DNA of 64,000 nucleotides from Flavobacteriales bacterium (GCA_023382455.1 JAHDVX010000013.1:25376-89375), one strand, 5' to 3'; positions 50,964-60,892 are shown, counted from the stretch's first letter. Program-made: numbers and translations. Notes: generated from the letters alone by a model not told the origin.

Positions 50964-51677
50964 ATGACCAAGTTGAGCGTGAACATCAATAAGCTGGCCA
51001 CGTTGCGCAATGCACGCGGCGGCAACAACCCGGACGTGCTGGTGTGGGCCGTGCAGATGGAACGTTTCGGCGCGCAGGGTATTACGGTGCACCCGCGGCC
51101 CGATGAGCGCCATATCCGTTATGCGGATGTCAGGGCCCTGAAACCGTTGCTCACCACCGAGTTCAACATCGAGGGCTATCCCAACGGGTCGTTCATCGAC
51201 CTGGTGCTGGAAGTACGGCCCGCGCAGGTGACCCTGGTGCCCGACCCGCCCGGCGTGCTCACCAGCGATGCCGGCTGGGATGCCAAGGGCCGCAAGGCCG
51301 AGCTGAGGGCCGTGATCCAACGGTTCAAGCAGGCCGGCATCCGCACGTCCATCTTCATGGAGACCGATCTGGAGCAGATCGCCCACGCCGCTGAGACCGG
51401 CACCGACCGCATCGAACTGTACACCGGCCCCTACGCAGAGGGCTATCACGCCGACCGCGAGGCGGCCGTGGCTCCGTTCGTCCGTGCGGCGGAAAAGGCT
51501 GCCGAGGTAGGCCTGGGCCTCAATGCCGGCCATGACCTCGACCTGCACAATCTGGCGTGGTTCAAGGCACAGGTGCCGGGCCTGCTGGAAGTTTCCATCG
51601 GCCATGCCCTGGTGTGCGATGCGCTCACCTACGGCATGGAGAACACGGTGCAACTGTACAGAAGGGAATTGCGATGA
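50964..51677 (+). CDS. pdxJ: Pyridoxine 5'-phosphate synthase
   Basis: The product (237 residues) is a TIM barrel that condenses aminoacetone phosphate and deoxyxylulose phosphate to pyridoxine phosphate. Conserved: [16 protein letters not shown] (5-20), [12 protein letters not shown] (about 40-51, catalytic His and Arg), FNIEGYPN and [11 protein letters not shown]. It starts a three-gene operon with a hydrolase (ATGA overlap) and a secreted protein (ATGA overlap). Confidence 0.96.
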   Translation: MTKLSVNINKLATLRNARGGNNPDVLVWAVQMERFGAQGITVHPRPDERHIRYADVRALKPLLTTEFNIEGYPNGSFIDLVLEVRPAQVTLVPDPPGVLTSDAGWDAKGRKAELRAVIQRFKQAGIRTSIFMETDLEQIAHAAETGTDRIELYTGPYAEGYHADREAAVAPFVRAAEKAAEVGLGLNAGHDLDLHNLAWFKAQVPGLLEVSIGHALVCDALTYGMENTVQLYRRELR

Positions 51678-52438
51678 GCGTGGAATTGTTCTTCCGGCGC
51701 GAAGGGACCGGCCGGCCGATCGTGATCCTGCACGGCCTATACGGCAGCGGCGACAATTGGGGCCACATCGGGCGCACCCTGGCGGCCGACTACGACGTGG
51801 TACTGGTGGATGAGCGCGACCACGGCCGCTCGCCCCATACGGACCACATCACGTATCCGCTGATGGCGGAGGACGTGCATGCCTTGGTGCAGAAGCTTGG
51901 CCTGAAGGACCTGGTGCTGGTGGGCCACAGTATGGGCGGCAAAACGGCCATGACCTTCGCGCAGCGCTGGCCGGAACTGCTGAAGAGCCTGGTGGTGGTG
52001 GACATCGGACCGCGGGAATACGCCATCGGCGAACATGCCATTATTGTGGAAACGCTGGCCACCAGCGACCTGGCCAACAAGGCCACGCGCCGGGAAGTGG
52101 AGGAACACATTGCCCGCACCGTGCCCGAGCCCGGCGTGGTGCAGTTCCTGATGAAGAGCCTGTATTGGGAGGAGCCCGGCAAGCTGGCGTGGCGTTTCAA
52201 TGTGCCTTTGCTGCAGCGGGACATGCCGTACATCCTGGGCGCCATCGGAGCGGAAGCGGTGAAGGTGCCCACGCTCTTCATCCGCGGCGGCAAAAGCCCG
52301 TACATCCCGAGGGAAGACCTGCCGCAGATCAAGGAGCAGTTTCCCAACAGCCGGGTGGAGACCGTGCCGTTCGCGGGCCATTGGGTGCATGCCCAGGCAC
52401 CGGACGAGGTGATGGCCCTGATCCGTACCATGGCATGA
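51674..52438 (+). CDS. Alpha/beta hydrolase (YbfF-like esterase)
   Basis: The product (254 residues) has the oxyanion region [13 protein letters not shown] (17-29), the nucleophile elbow GHSMGG with Ser86, and a C-terminal catalytic His in [19 protein letters not shown] is typical of the YbfF-type thioesterase/esterase group. Substrate unknown. It overlaps pdxJ and the next gene by 4 nt each. Confidence 0.9.
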   Translation: MSVELFFRREGTGRPIVILHGLYGSGDNWGHIGRTLAADYDVVLVDERDHGRSPHTDHITYPLMAEDVHALVQKLGLKDLVLVGHSMGGKTAMTFAQRWPELLKSLVVVDIGPREYAIGEHAIIVETLATSDLANKATRREVEEHIARTVPEPGVVQFLMKSLYWEEPGKLAWRFNVPLLQRDMPYILGAIGAEAVKVPTLFIRGGKSPYIPREDLPQIKEQFPNSRVETVPFAGHWVHAQAPDEVMALIRTMA

Positions 52439-53055
52439 GGGTGTGGTGGGCCTTGTTGTTCCCGCTCCTTGCCCTGGCTGCCACGGCGCAGGACAGTGTG
52501 CGATACAGTGCCGGATACCCCTTCCGTGCCGGCATCTACTTCAACTTCCAGGCCTTTCGCAGCAACACGCCCAGCGTGCCGCTTTCTGAACTGACCACCT
52601 CACAAGGTCAACGTGTCACCAGCTTGCGCACGGCAGGCGACAAGCTCTTCCGTCCCGACAGCACCGGCCAGCGCGTGCGGCTGGACCTCGACCGCGTCTG
52701 GGGCTTCTGCGAAGGCGGCATCGTGTACGTCCGCGCCGGCAACGGCTTCTCGCGCATCGGCCTCATGGGGGCGCTGGCGCACCTCACCTACGATGCCACC
52801 TACTACAACGCCGATCCGTACATGATGTACGGTGGCACCACCTACACGGTGGAAGAGCAGCGCTTTCTCGACATGGCCACCGGGGCCTTCCGGCCGGTGA
52901 GCGCGGCGGGCATCCGCGAGGTGCTGCAGCGCGACCCCATCCTGCTGGAAGAGTTCGACGCCCTGCCCAAGAAGCAGCGCAAGCGGACGGAAACGATCTT
53001 CCTCTTCATGCGCCGGTACAACGACCGGCATCCGCTGTATTTTCCGGCGGGGTGA
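52435..53055 (+). CDS. Exported protein of unknown function
   Basis: The product (206 residues) starts at the ATGA overlap with the hydrolase. It has a signal peptide (WWALLFPLLALAATAQ), then a beta-rich part (RAGIYFNFQAFRSNTP, GGIVYVRAGNGFSRIGLMG) and a basic helical C-terminus (LPKKQRKRTETIFLFMRRYNDR). I do not recognise a family. It is convergent with the phospholipase D-like gene. Confidence 0.75.
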   Translation: MRVWWALLFPLLALAATAQDSVRYSAGYPFRAGIYFNFQAFRSNTPSVPLSELTTSQGQRVTSLRTAGDKLFRPDSTGQRVRLDLDRVWGFCEGGIVYVRAGNGFSRIGLMGALAHLTYDATYYNADPYMMYGGTTYTVEEQRFLDMATGAFRPVSAAGIREVLQRDPILLEEFDALPKKQRKRTETIFLFMRRYNDRHPLYFPAG

Positions 53056-53064
53056 TCCCAGCGC

Positions 53065-55239
53065 TCACCGCACCACCGCCACCGTCCTTTGACTGCGCAT
53101 GCCGTCCTGCACGGCGCTCACCACGTACACCCCGGCCGGCCAATCACCGGTGGGGATAGTGGCGAGGCCGTTCGTTTCCATGCGGTACACCTCGCGGCCC
53201 GTGGCGTCATGCACGGTGATCAAGGCGGGGCCAAGGCCCGAAGGGCGCAGGTGCAGCAGCCGGTCCGCTGGAATGGGCCAGGCGGCCAGGGCTTCCGCCG
53301 GGGCTTCCTCGCCGATCGCGGCCACGTCGCTGTGGCGTGCGCTCCATTCCTGGAAGAACAGGTTGGCCACCCGGGCATCATGGATGATCAGGGTGTTTTC
53401 GTCGTTCACCGTCTCGGCGCTGGCGGTCCAATTGTGGCTGCCGGTCGCCACCCGCGGGTCGGTGGTGAGGGTGCCCTGGTCCAGGATGGCGTACTTGTGG
53501 TGCAGCAGGCCCGGCTCGTTTTCATGGGAGAACAATTCCACGCCGTTGTTCACCAAGTAGTTGAACTCGGAACCCGTGGCCAGCACATCTTCCACGTCGC
53601 CCTGCACCACCATGCCCGGCCGCTGGTGCGCGGCGAGCACCGCATCGCCCAAGCTGTTTTCCGTGAAGCTGTACAACGCGAGAAAAAGGTTGGCGTCCGT
53701 TTGGCCGATGGCCTGCGCGATCCGTGCCGTTACGCCGTCCGTGGGGGAGAAGAAGCTCTCCACTTCCACGCCGCCCACGTTGAACAGGTGAGGCGTGTTG
53801 TCGGTCTTTTCCGGGCCGAACCGGCTGAGCGCCGGGACCGGTTGGGCCCCGCTTCCGCCCCACATCTCCTCGAACTCCATGCGGTAGCAGCGGGCCAAGG
53901 CCTGGTCCTGGATGAGGACGATGTTGTTGTGGTCCTCGAAGAAGCTCTGCGTGGTCCAGTTGCAGGAGCCGCTCATCACCATGGCGCGTTGCGGGTCCTC
54001 GGCATCGATCACGAAGAATTTGTTGTGCATGCCGCTGCCCTCGCTGTTCTCCCGGAAGAGCACGGGCACGGCGGGGTCCAGCCATTGCACCGAGAAGTTG
54101 GAAGTGTTGCCTTCGGCGATCCAGCGCACTTGCACGCCGCGGTCCACGGCGTTGTTCACGGCGAACACCAAGGCATCGCTGTTGGTGTTGTACATGGCCA
54201 CGTCCAGCGTGGCCTGGGCGCGGTTGATGCAGGCGATCAGCGTGTCGTCCACGGCATTGAACAGGCCGATGGCGACCTCGCCGCTGCTTACGCTGGTGTC
54301 CACGCCCTTGGTGAAGTACACCCGGATGGCGCCGCTGGAGGTGGAGGCGGTGGAATGGATGCGGACGGGTGCGAAGGCGGTATCGCCGCTCGCCACGGAG
54401 AAGGGACGCACATAGTAGAACGTGGCGGGCTGCAGCCCGGTGATCTGCAGGTCATGGGCCGTATTGTTCCCGCTGCCGGCGGTGTGCGCGCCCAGCGCCG
54501 GGGTGGTGCCGTAGTACGCCTCGGTGCTGCCGGGCAGGTTGGTGCCCCAGGACAACCGGAAGCTGCCGGGCAGCAGGTCGCTCTGCACCACGGGCGGCAC
54601 GATGCTGATGGAGCCATGCGGGGTGATGTCGGCCGCGCCGCGCGGCAGCAGTTGGAAGCCGCTGTTATAGGGTGCGCTGGGATCGTATTGCGAGGCGATG
54701 CCGGTGATGTCCACCGGGCCTTGCGGAATGGCGGTGCCCACCAGCGGATGGCCGGACCTGAGGTATACATCGGTGACCTCCGTACCCGCCGTCACCGGCC
54801 AGGTGCCCGCGGTGAAGGTCCCGGTGGCGGAGAAGTACACGCCCTCCACCTTCACCAAGCGCCCTTGCACGGCCCCGTTCACGCCATCCGGCGTGACCAC
54901 GAGCGGGGAAGGAAGCGGATTCCCGGTGCTGTTCACGGTAAAGGAGCTGATGGGCGTGATCTCCAGCAGGCCGTTGTAATTGGTGAGCGTGCCGGTGAGG
55001 GTGATCAGGTCGCCGGGCTGGGGTGCAAATCCGGGCTGCGAGCCGCTTCCGGGGTAGGCGGCGATGCCGGCGGTGGCGTCCTGCAGGTAGCGGATCGCGC
55101 CGAGCGAGGGCCCGCTGGTCACCGTGCCGGTGAGGGTGACCGTGCTGCCGGTGGCCGCGTTGCGCGCATCTTGGATGGTCTGGGAGGAAGCAGGGTGGGT
55201 GAGCAGCAGGCAAAAGCCACCGGCCAGCAGTTGTTTCAT
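53065..55239 (-). CDS. T9SS-exported phospholipase D-like protein
   Basis: The product (724 residues) has a signal peptide, an N-terminal OB-fold nuclease-associated region (ATGSTVTLTGTVTSGPSLG ... GDLITLTGTLTNYNG, about residues 28-200), a fibronectin III-like part (~215-310) and two PLD domains. Both H-x-K-x4-D motifs are intact: HNKFFVID (first) and HHKYAILD (second), each followed by a GS.NWT segment. The C-terminus is a T9SS sorting domain (AAWPIPADRLLHL ... WPAGVYVVSAV). Members with this layout cleave phosphodiesters in lipids or DNA; the OB-like part favours nucleic acid (inferred). The start was set at MKQLLAGGF. Confidence 0.88.
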   Translation of the reverse strand: MKQLLAGGFCLLLTHPASSQTIQDARNAATGSTVTLTGTVTSGPSLGAIRYLQDATAGIAAYPGSGSQPGFAPQPGDLITLTGTLTNYNGLLEITPISSFTVNSTGNPLPSPLVVTPDGVNGAVQGRLVKVEGVYFSATGTFTAGTWPVTAGTEVTDVYLRSGHPLVGTAIPQGPVDITGIASQYDPSAPYNSGFQLLPRGAADITPHGSISIVPPVVQSDLLPGSFRLSWGTNLPGSTEAYYGTTPALGAHTAGSGNNTAHDLQITGLQPATFYYVRPFSVASGDTAFAPVRIHSTASTSSGAIRVYFTKGVDTSVSSGEVAIGLFNAVDDTLIACINRAQATLDVAMYNTNSDALVFAVNNAVDRGVQVRWIAEGNTSNFSVQWLDPAVPVLFRENSEGSGMHNKFFVIDAEDPQRAMVMSGSCNWTTQSFFEDHNNIVLIQDQALARCYRMEFEEMWGGSGAQPVPALSRFGPEKTDNTPHLFNVGGVEVESFFSPTDGVTARIAQAIGQTDANLFLALYSFTENSLGDAVLAAHQRPGMVVQGDVEDVLATGSEFNYLVNNGVELFSHENEPGLLHHKYAILDQGTLTTDPRVATGSHNWTASAETVNDENTLIIHDARVANLFFQEWSARHSDVAAIGEEAPAEALAAWPIPADRLLHLRPSGLGPALITVHDATGREVYRMETNGLATIPTGDWPAGVYVVSAVQDGMRSQRTVAVVR

Positions 55240-55471
55240 GGGGCAAAGGAACAACAGTCGCCATGGATCGGCATGGCCCGGCGCCGGTTTTCCGGGACCT
55301 ATCAACGCGTGGTTCCATGCTTCGGTGTTTGCGTCGATCGCGCGCGGTGCGCTTACCCATGCGTTGGGGCAGATCCTGTGCGGTTGCCCGGTTGGATGCG
55401 GATGCAATGCCTTCACCGTGTAACAGCCCGGACACCTGAACGGAATAACTTGCCGCCCATTATCCAACTTG

Positions 55472-56518
55472 ATGAACCGCTTCCTACGCCCGTTCCTGTC
55501 CATGGCCGCCGTCGCCGTGGCGCTGCAAGGCTCCGCCCAGGGCCAAGAGGTGCGCTATGAACCGAGGCCCATCGGCTTCTACAACGTGGAGAACCTGTAC
55601 GACACGCTGGACGGGCCCAACGATGATGCCGAGTACCTGCCCGGAAGCGCCAAGCTGTGGAACTCGGAGCGTTATGCACGCAAGCTGCAGCACCTGGCCC
55701 GTGTGTTGGGCGAGATGGGCGCGGATGTTTTCCCGGACGGACTTGTGGCCTTCGGTCTGTGCGAGGTGGAGAACAAGGCCGTGGTGGAGGCCCTGGTGAA
55801 CACGCCGCCCCTGGCCGCCCGCGGATACCAGGTGGTGCACCACGACGGCCCCGACCGGCGCGGCGTGGACGTGGCCTTCGTGTACAACCCGAAGTATTTC
55901 ACCTTGCTGCACGACAAGAAGTACCGCCTGAACGACCCGCAGGACAGCCTGTTCCGCACCCGCGACCAGCTGGTGGTCACCGGCCTGATGGACGGTGATA
56001 CGGTGAGCGTCATCGTCAACCACTGGCCCTCCCGCTTCGGCGGCGAAAAGAAGTCGCTTCCCAAGCGCAAGCTGGCCGCGGAGCTGGGCCGCCACATCGT
56101 GGATTCCTTGCTGGCACGCAATGCGCAGGCCCGCGTGATGCTCATGGGCGACCTGAACGACGACCCCGTGGATCCCTCCGTGCGCAAATTCCTCGGCACC
56201 ACGGGCGACAAGGCCATGGTGTCCAACAGCAAGCTGTACAACCCCATGTATGAATTGTACCGCAAGGGCATCGGCACCTTGGCCTGGCGCGATTCCTGGA
56301 ACCTCTTCGACCAGATCATCATCACCCCGGCACTCCTCACCGGCGAGGGTGGAAACCTGCGCTACTACGGTGTGCGCGTGTTCAATCCGCCCTATCTCCG
56401 GCAGGATGACGGCAACTTTGCCGGCTACCCGCTGCGTACGTTCGTGGGCGACCAGTACACGGCCGGTTTTGCGGACCACTTCCCGGTGTTTGTGATCTTG
56501 GTGAAGGAGGTGCGATAG
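55472..56518 (+). CDS. Exported endonuclease/exonuclease/phosphatase-family protein
   Basis: The product (348 residues) has a signal peptide, and the EEP fold motifs in order: GFYNVENLYDT (about residue 35), GLCEVENK (metal-binding Glu, about 96), VNHWPSRFGG, MGDLNDDP (about 228) and DHFPVF (catalytic Asp-His, near the C-terminus). Substrates may be DNA, RNA or phospho-lipids; secreted Bacteroidota members are often nucleases. It is divergent from the PLD-like gene; TAACTTGC near 55445 could be a -7 box. Start at ATG 55472, two residues shorter variants are possible. Confidence 0.9.
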   Translation: MNRFLRPFLSMAAVAVALQGSAQGQEVRYEPRPIGFYNVENLYDTLDGPNDDAEYLPGSAKLWNSERYARKLQHLARVLGEMGADVFPDGLVAFGLCEVENKAVVEALVNTPPLAARGYQVVHHDGPDRRGVDVAFVYNPKYFTLLHDKKYRLNDPQDSLFRTRDQLVVTGLMDGDTVSVIVNHWPSRFGGEKKSLPKRKLAAELGRHIVDSLLARNAQARVMLMGDLNDDPVDPSVRKFLGTTGDKAMVSNSKLYNPMYELYRKGIGTLAWRDSWNLFDQIIITPALLTGEGGNLRYYGVRVFNPPYLRQDDGNFAGYPLRTFVGDQYTAGFADHFPVFVILVKEVR

Positions 56519-56553
56519 GAGCCATCCACCGGACCAATGAAACGAGTTGCCAA

Positions 56554-57510
56554 ATGATCGTCGTAACCGGAGCAGCGGGATTCATCGGCAGCCGCCTGTT
56601 GAACGCCTTGCAGGAGCAGGGATACACGGACCTGGTGGCCGTGGATGATTTTTCGCGTGCCGACAAAGCCCGCAACCTGAAGGGCATCAAGCTCAGCCAC
56701 CGCGTGGAGCGCGGCATGTTCCCGGCATGGATCGACGCGAACGAGCAGCTCATCCAGTTCATCTTCCACCTCGGTGCCCGCACAGACACCACGGAGTTCA
56801 ACAAGGCCGTCTTCGACGAGCTGAACGTGCGCAGCAGCCAGGCCGTCTGGGAGCGCTGCGCCAAGTACGCCATCCCGCTGGTCTACGCCTCCTCCGCCGC
56901 CACATACGGCGACGGCGCCCTGGGCTACGGCGACACCGACGACGAACTGCCCTTCCGGCTGAAGCCGCTGAACCCGTACGGGGAGAGCAAGAACGAATTC
57001 GACAAGTGGGCCTTGCGCCAGGAGGCCAAGCCCTTCTTCTGGGCAGGCCTGAAGTTTTTCAACGTGTACGGCCCCAACGAATACCACAAGGGCCGTATGG
57101 CCAGCGTGGTGTTCCATGCCTTCAACCAGATCCGCGACTCCGGCGGCATGAAGCTCTTCCGCAGCCACCGCCCCGACTACAAGGATGGCGGGCAGCTGCG
57201 CGATTTCGTGTACGTGAAGGACCTCTGCGACGTGTGCATCTTCCTGATGGAGCACCGCAAGCACAGCGGCATCTACAACCTGGGCAGCGGCACGGCCCGC
57301 ACCTTCCTGGACCTGGCCCGCAACGTGTTCAAGGCCATGAACAAGCCGGAGCAGATCGATTTCATCGATACACCGATCGATATCCGCGACAAGTACCAAT
57401 ACTTCACACAGGCCGAAATGGGCAAGCTCCGCGGCATCGGTTACGGCAAGCCTTTCCACACCTTGGAGGAAGGCATCGCGGACTACGTGAAGGGGTATTT
57501 GATGAAGTAA
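56554..57510 (+). CDS. rfaD: ADP-L-glycero-D-manno-heptose 6-epimerase
   Basis: The product (318 residues) is an extended SDR that makes the heptose precursor of the LPS inner core. NADP-binding GAAGFIGSRL (6-15), the catalytic SSAA and NPYGESKNEFD (Tyr-x3-Lys) and the RfaD-specific KFFNVYGPNEYHKGRMASV are clear. The N-terminal VDDFSRADKARNLKG matches HldD. It stands alone between the EEP gene and a T9SS gene. Confidence 0.94.
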   Translation: MIVVTGAAGFIGSRLLNALQEQGYTDLVAVDDFSRADKARNLKGIKLSHRVERGMFPAWIDANEQLIQFIFHLGARTDTTEFNKAVFDELNVRSSQAVWERCAKYAIPLVYASSAATYGDGALGYGDTDDELPFRLKPLNPYGESKNEFDKWALRQEAKPFFWAGLKFFNVYGPNEYHKGRMASVVFHAFNQIRDSGGMKLFRSHRPDYKDGGQLRDFVYVKDLCDVCIFLMEHRKHSGIYNLGSGTARTFLDLARNVFKAMNKPEQIDFIDTPIDIRDKYQYFTQAEMGKLRGIGYGKPFHTLEEGIADYVKGYLMK

Positions 57511-57645
57511 TTGCTGGTTTCTCCCGGAAGGGCCGACAACGGTCACCGGCCAACCTGGAAGAGCCTACGGGCGGGCAAAGCAGGCCTATCGGAACGATCG
57601 GCATTGGACCGGTACCGGCCTGGCCGCCCGGGTCGACCCATGGTG

Positions 57646-57653
57646 TACCTTTG
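57646..57653 (+). promoter_or_regulatory. -7 box of the T9SS protein gene at 57678
   Basis: TACCTTTG, a perfect TAnnTTTG, 24 nt before the ATG. It decides the start against a much longer upstream open frame. Confidence 0.65.
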
Positions 57654-57677
57654 TTAGGTTCCAGATTCCTTCAATCC

Positions 57678-59135
57678 ATGCGCAATGGATCAACCTGGTT
57701 GTCCTTCTTGGCATTGACCACAGTAGTTGCGGGCCAGGATTTTTCGCCCTTCATGCCGGACAGCCGCAAGTTGTTTGGCACCGTGCCGGGCTATGCACAC
57801 ACCTTCGGGATTGCTTTCGATTCCACCACCGTGGAGGGCGGGATCACCACCTTCCACAACTACATGAACGTGCGGGATACCCTGACGGCCTCTAGTTGCT
57901 TGTGGTGGGGCGGAGATCATTGCTACAAGCAGGACCAGCCCACGTGGGCTGGAAGGCGCATTGAAGCGGATGCCGCCGGCGTGCATACCTTCTTCAATCG
58001 CTGGGAGGAACCGGTCACCTTGCAGTTCTCCACCGTGCCCGGTAGCCAAACGCTGATCTATGCCGATGATCAGGAACAGTTCTTGTTGAGCTATGAGGGC
58101 GAATCGGAAGGGAGTGTGCTTGGCCTGGCGGAAAACCTGCGCCATTGGAAGGTGTTGCACCAGGATCTTGGTGGTCAACCCATCAATTCGGCACTGAATG
58201 ACGCACCCGTGCTGGTTGGTCAAACGGTCGGGCTGATCAGCTTCTTCCGGATCGATTCCTTTCCGTTGGTGCTCCAGCCCGTGGAACTGGTGGGCCAAAG
58301 CGAGCCGCCGTTGGGCCTGCACGCTATCACGCCGGCATTCCTCAATGACTTTCAACCGGGGGATGAGATCCAAGTACATGACTATGCCTACTACAATATG
58401 GGACCGCCATGGCAGAATGAGGACATTTACCGGAAATGGGTGATCCTCGCGCGAACGGATTCGCCGACGGAAGTGATTTATAACTGCATCGTTACTGTGT
58501 ACAACGTGGACAGTGCGACCGAAACCACCGCACCTTCCACATTGACCTTCAGCAAAGCGGATGTGATCGCAGCCATTCCCTTCGACCGGTACAACGGGAC
58601 GCAATCCTGGCTTGGGATGCGGGATTACTGCGGTATTCCGCTATGGACATACCGCACAGACAACGGACCGGGCCTGGGGTATTGCGAGGAGGAGAATTGT
58701 TGGGGGCCATTTGATACCAATGGCCCACCACCCCAAGGCGAAACGATCCGGGTGGGCGGGTTGGGAACCTTTTTGTCCGGGACTAGCCTTACGGCTCCTG
58801 AGGGTTACAGCACCTCGATCGGCGTGGTCTACTTCAAGAAGAACGGCGTTTCCTGCATGGATGAAGTGGTTCTTTCCACATCAGACCTGGGGTTGGCTCC
58901 CGGCGGTGTCATGGTGTTCCCCAGCCCGGCGGACGAGTCATTCAACTACCGGTCTTCCACCGCTGTGACCTTCTTGGAGGCACTGGATTCCCAAGGCCGG
59001 TCCGTCGCCCTGCTGCCCTCGGCAGGAAGCAGCGGGCATGTGGACACGGAGGGCTGGCCGGCCGGCTTTTACCTGCTGCGATTCGGATTGCCGGATGGAA
59101 ATAGCGTGCTGCGCCGGTTGGTGGTCAGCAGGTAG
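57678..59135 (+). CDS. T9SS-exported protein of unknown function
   Basis: The product (485 residues) has a signal peptide (TWLSFLALTTVVAGQ) and a beta-rich body with several Cys pairs (SSCLWWGGDHCYKQ, RDYCGIP, GYCEEENCWGP) that may form disulfides. It ends in a T9SS sorting domain (VFPSPADESFNYRSST ... WPAGFYLLRF ... VLRRLVVS). No enzymatic motif was recognised. The start at 57678 follows a perfect -7 box; the open frame upstream is the shadow of rfaD. Confidence 0.8.
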   Translation: MRNGSTWLSFLALTTVVAGQDFSPFMPDSRKLFGTVPGYAHTFGIAFDSTTVEGGITTFHNYMNVRDTLTASSCLWWGGDHCYKQDQPTWAGRRIEADAAGVHTFFNRWEEPVTLQFSTVPGSQTLIYADDQEQFLLSYEGESEGSVLGLAENLRHWKVLHQDLGGQPINSALNDAPVLVGQTVGLISFFRIDSFPLVLQPVELVGQSEPPLGLHAITPAFLNDFQPGDEIQVHDYAYYNMGPPWQNEDIYRKWVILARTDSPTEVIYNCIVTVYNVDSATETTAPSTLTFSKADVIAAIPFDRYNGTQSWLGMRDYCGIPLWTYRTDNGPGLGYCEEENCWGPFDTNGPPPQGETIRVGGLGTFLSGTSLTAPEGYSTSIGVVYFKKNGVSCMDEVVLSTSDLGLAPGGVMVFPSPADESFNYRSSTAVTFLEALDSQGRSVALLPSAGSSGHVDTEGWPAGFYLLRFGLPDGNSVLRRLVVSR

Positions 59136-59145
59136 ATCACTGCCT

Positions 59146-59568
59146 TCACTGCCCGGCAGGAATGCTGCGTTGCTGTTCGTGCCCTTCGCCGCCCGGGATA
59201 GGGTGTGTTGTCCCTTCCCTGCTTATTGCCACCAGCTTATTCCGGATCTGCAGCAACCGCTCCCGTATCTCTCCCACGGGGATGCCTGGATTCACGGTAG
59301 GCTTGGGCTGCGGGAGTTCCGCTTGGCGCAGCGCGCCCTTGGCGCCTTGCAAGGTGAAGCCCTTTTCCTTCACCAAGTATTGGATGCGCCGCAATTGCAG
59401 GATGTCATCCTTGGTGTAGAGCCTGTCGCCCTTGCTGGTGCGCTTTGGGCGCAGCGTGCCGAATTCCTTCTCCCAAAAGCGCAGCAGGGACGTGTTCACG
59501 CCCAGTTCCCCGGCCACTTCGCCGATGGTCCAGTACATGCGCTCAATCGTCTTTTCCTTCAGGGGCAT
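59146..59568 (-). CDS. MerR-family transcriptional regulator
   Basis: About 140 residues. The MerR winged helix is at residues 12-80 (YWTIGEVAGELGVNTSLLRFWEKEF, then KGDRLYTKDDILQLRRI). The C-terminal part is short and without metal-binding Cys residues, as in the Bacteroidota MerR group found beside M23 peptidase genes. It lies downstream of, and in the same direction as, the M23 gene, with the heptamer repeats between. Confidence 0.88.
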   Translation of the reverse strand: MPLKEKTIERMYWTIGEVAGELGVNTSLLRFWEKEFGTLRPKRTSKGDRLYTKDDILQLRRIQYLVKEKGFTLQGAKGALRQAELPQPKPTVNPGIPVGEIRERLLQIRNKLVAISREGTTHPIPGGEGHEQQRSIPAGQ

Positions 59569-59881
59569 CACCGCGAAGATACTGAGGCATCATGAAAGAA
59601 ACAGACGGATCAAGGGTGCGAGAGGAGCGGCCCTCGCACCCTTGATCCTTTGCACCACATCGTTCTTCCACCGGATGGAAAAGGAGAACGGATCTTCCTC
59701 ACCGGCTCAGTAGGGTGATGCCGTAGTTGGCAGGGAGCGGCAAATGGCCACCACCATGTTCCACACACACCGCCCCCGACAACCAACAACCAACAACCAA
59801 CAACCGACAACCAACAACCGGCAACCGACAACCGACAACCGACAACCGACAACCGACAACGAATAACCACCCCCAGCCCCC
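59569..59881. repeat. Intergenic region with a 12-copy heptamer array
   Basis: From 59778 to 59861 there are twelve tandem 7-bp units ACAACC(A/G), some with GG in place of GA. On the minus strand the array reads GGTTGTC/GGTTGTT and encodes LSVVGCRLSVVGC-like peptides in open frames that I do not consider genes. The rest of the region (59569-59777) holds nothing recognisable. Confidence 0.85.
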
Positions 59882-60850
59882 TCAATCCATGGATTGCCCG
59901 GCGTTGCTCGCAATCTCCACCATGCGGGCATATTCCTCGGGCGTGAGGCTGTTGAACAGGAAGTTGATCGGGTCCACGTGGGCGCCATCCTTGATCACCT
60001 CGTAATGCAGGTGCGGCCCCGTGCTGAGGCCCGTGCTGCCCACCTCGCCGATCACATCGCCGCGCTTCACCTTCTGGCCTTTGCGCACGTTCACCTCCGA
60101 CATATGGCCGTAAAGGGTCTTGTAGCCGTAGCCATGGTCCAGGATCACGTGGTAGCCGTAGCCGCTGGTGTTGTACCCGGCAAACTCCACGGTGGCATCG
60201 CCGGTGGCGTGGATGGCCGTGCCCGTTGGGCTGGTGAAATCCAGGCCCAGATGGGCTTTCCCGATCTTGTAGATGGGATGGATGCGCTCCCCGTATCCGG
60301 AACTCAATCGCGTCTGGTCACGCGGGATCGGCTCCACCGAAGGGATGCTGGCCAGCATCTCCTGCTTGCGCAGCACCAGTTTGCCCACTTCGTCCAGCGA
60401 TTTGCTCTCCACGTACAGGCGCTTGGCCAGCTTGTCCAGCCGCTTGCGCGTTCCCACCACCAGCTCGCTGTTGGCAAAGCCTTCCAAGCTGCTGTAGCGG
60501 TTCACCCCGCCGATCCCGGCCATGCGCACCGTGCTTGGTATCGGTGGAGCCTCGAAGATCACCCGGTAAACGTTGTCGTCCCGGCGCTCCACATCGGCCA
60601 GCACCTCCTCCATCTCCGCCAGTTGCTTGTGGATCAGCTCATATTCCACCATGAGCTGCTGGTTTTCGCGCCGAAGGGTGGCCTCCTTGGGCGAATCCAC
60701 GAATTGGAAGGCCAGGAAGATGCCGATGATCCCCACCAGCAGCCCCGGTGTCAGGGCCAGGGCGGCCCGCTTCACCTTTTTCCATCCGGTGGTCCGGATC
60801 CGCTCGAAATTGAGCGTGTCGGGATTGAAGCGGTACTTGTGCTCGCCCAT
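59882..60850 (-). CDS. M23-family metallopeptidase (membrane-anchored)
   Basis: The product (322 residues) has one transmembrane helix (about residues 30-50), a coiled coil (residues 58-95) and a LytM/M23 domain with the zinc ligands HLGLD and GPHLHYE, plus GYGYHVILDHG and LYGHMS. These enzymes cut peptidoglycan cross-links or, when divergent, activate amidases; all ligands are present here. A -7 box TACCTTCG (minus strand, 60868-60875) lies 17 nt before the start. Divergent from alaS. Confidence 0.93.
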   Translation of the reverse strand: MGEHKYRFNPDTLNFERIRTTGWKKVKRAALALTPGLLVGIIGIFLAFQFVDSPKEATLRRENQQLMVEYELIHKQLAEMEEVLADVERRDDNVYRVIFEAPPIPSTVRMAGIGGVNRYSSLEGFANSELVVGTRKRLDKLAKRLYVESKSLDEVGKLVLRKQEMLASIPSVEPIPRDQTRLSSGYGERIHPIYKIGKAHLGLDFTSPTGTAIHATGDATVEFAGYNTSGYGYHVILDHGYGYKTLYGHMSEVNVRKGQKVKRGDVIGEVGSTGLSTGPHLHYEVIKDGAHVDPINFLFNSLTPEEYARMVEIASNAGQSMD

Positions 60851-60867
60851 GGCCGGTGAGGGATGCG

Positions 60868-60892
60868 CGAAGGTAGCCCACGACTAATTTCG
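60868..60892. promoter_or_regulatory. Divergent -7 boxes of the M23 gene and alaS
   Basis: Minus strand TACCTTCG (60868-60875) serves the M23 gene; plus strand TAATTTCG (60885-60892) would start alaS with a leader of about 75 nt. Confidence 0.55.

Noticed and set aside
59610..59988. Frames encoding LSVVGCRLSVVGC-type peptides
   Set aside because: Direct translation of the heptamer array; not protein-like and without promoter.
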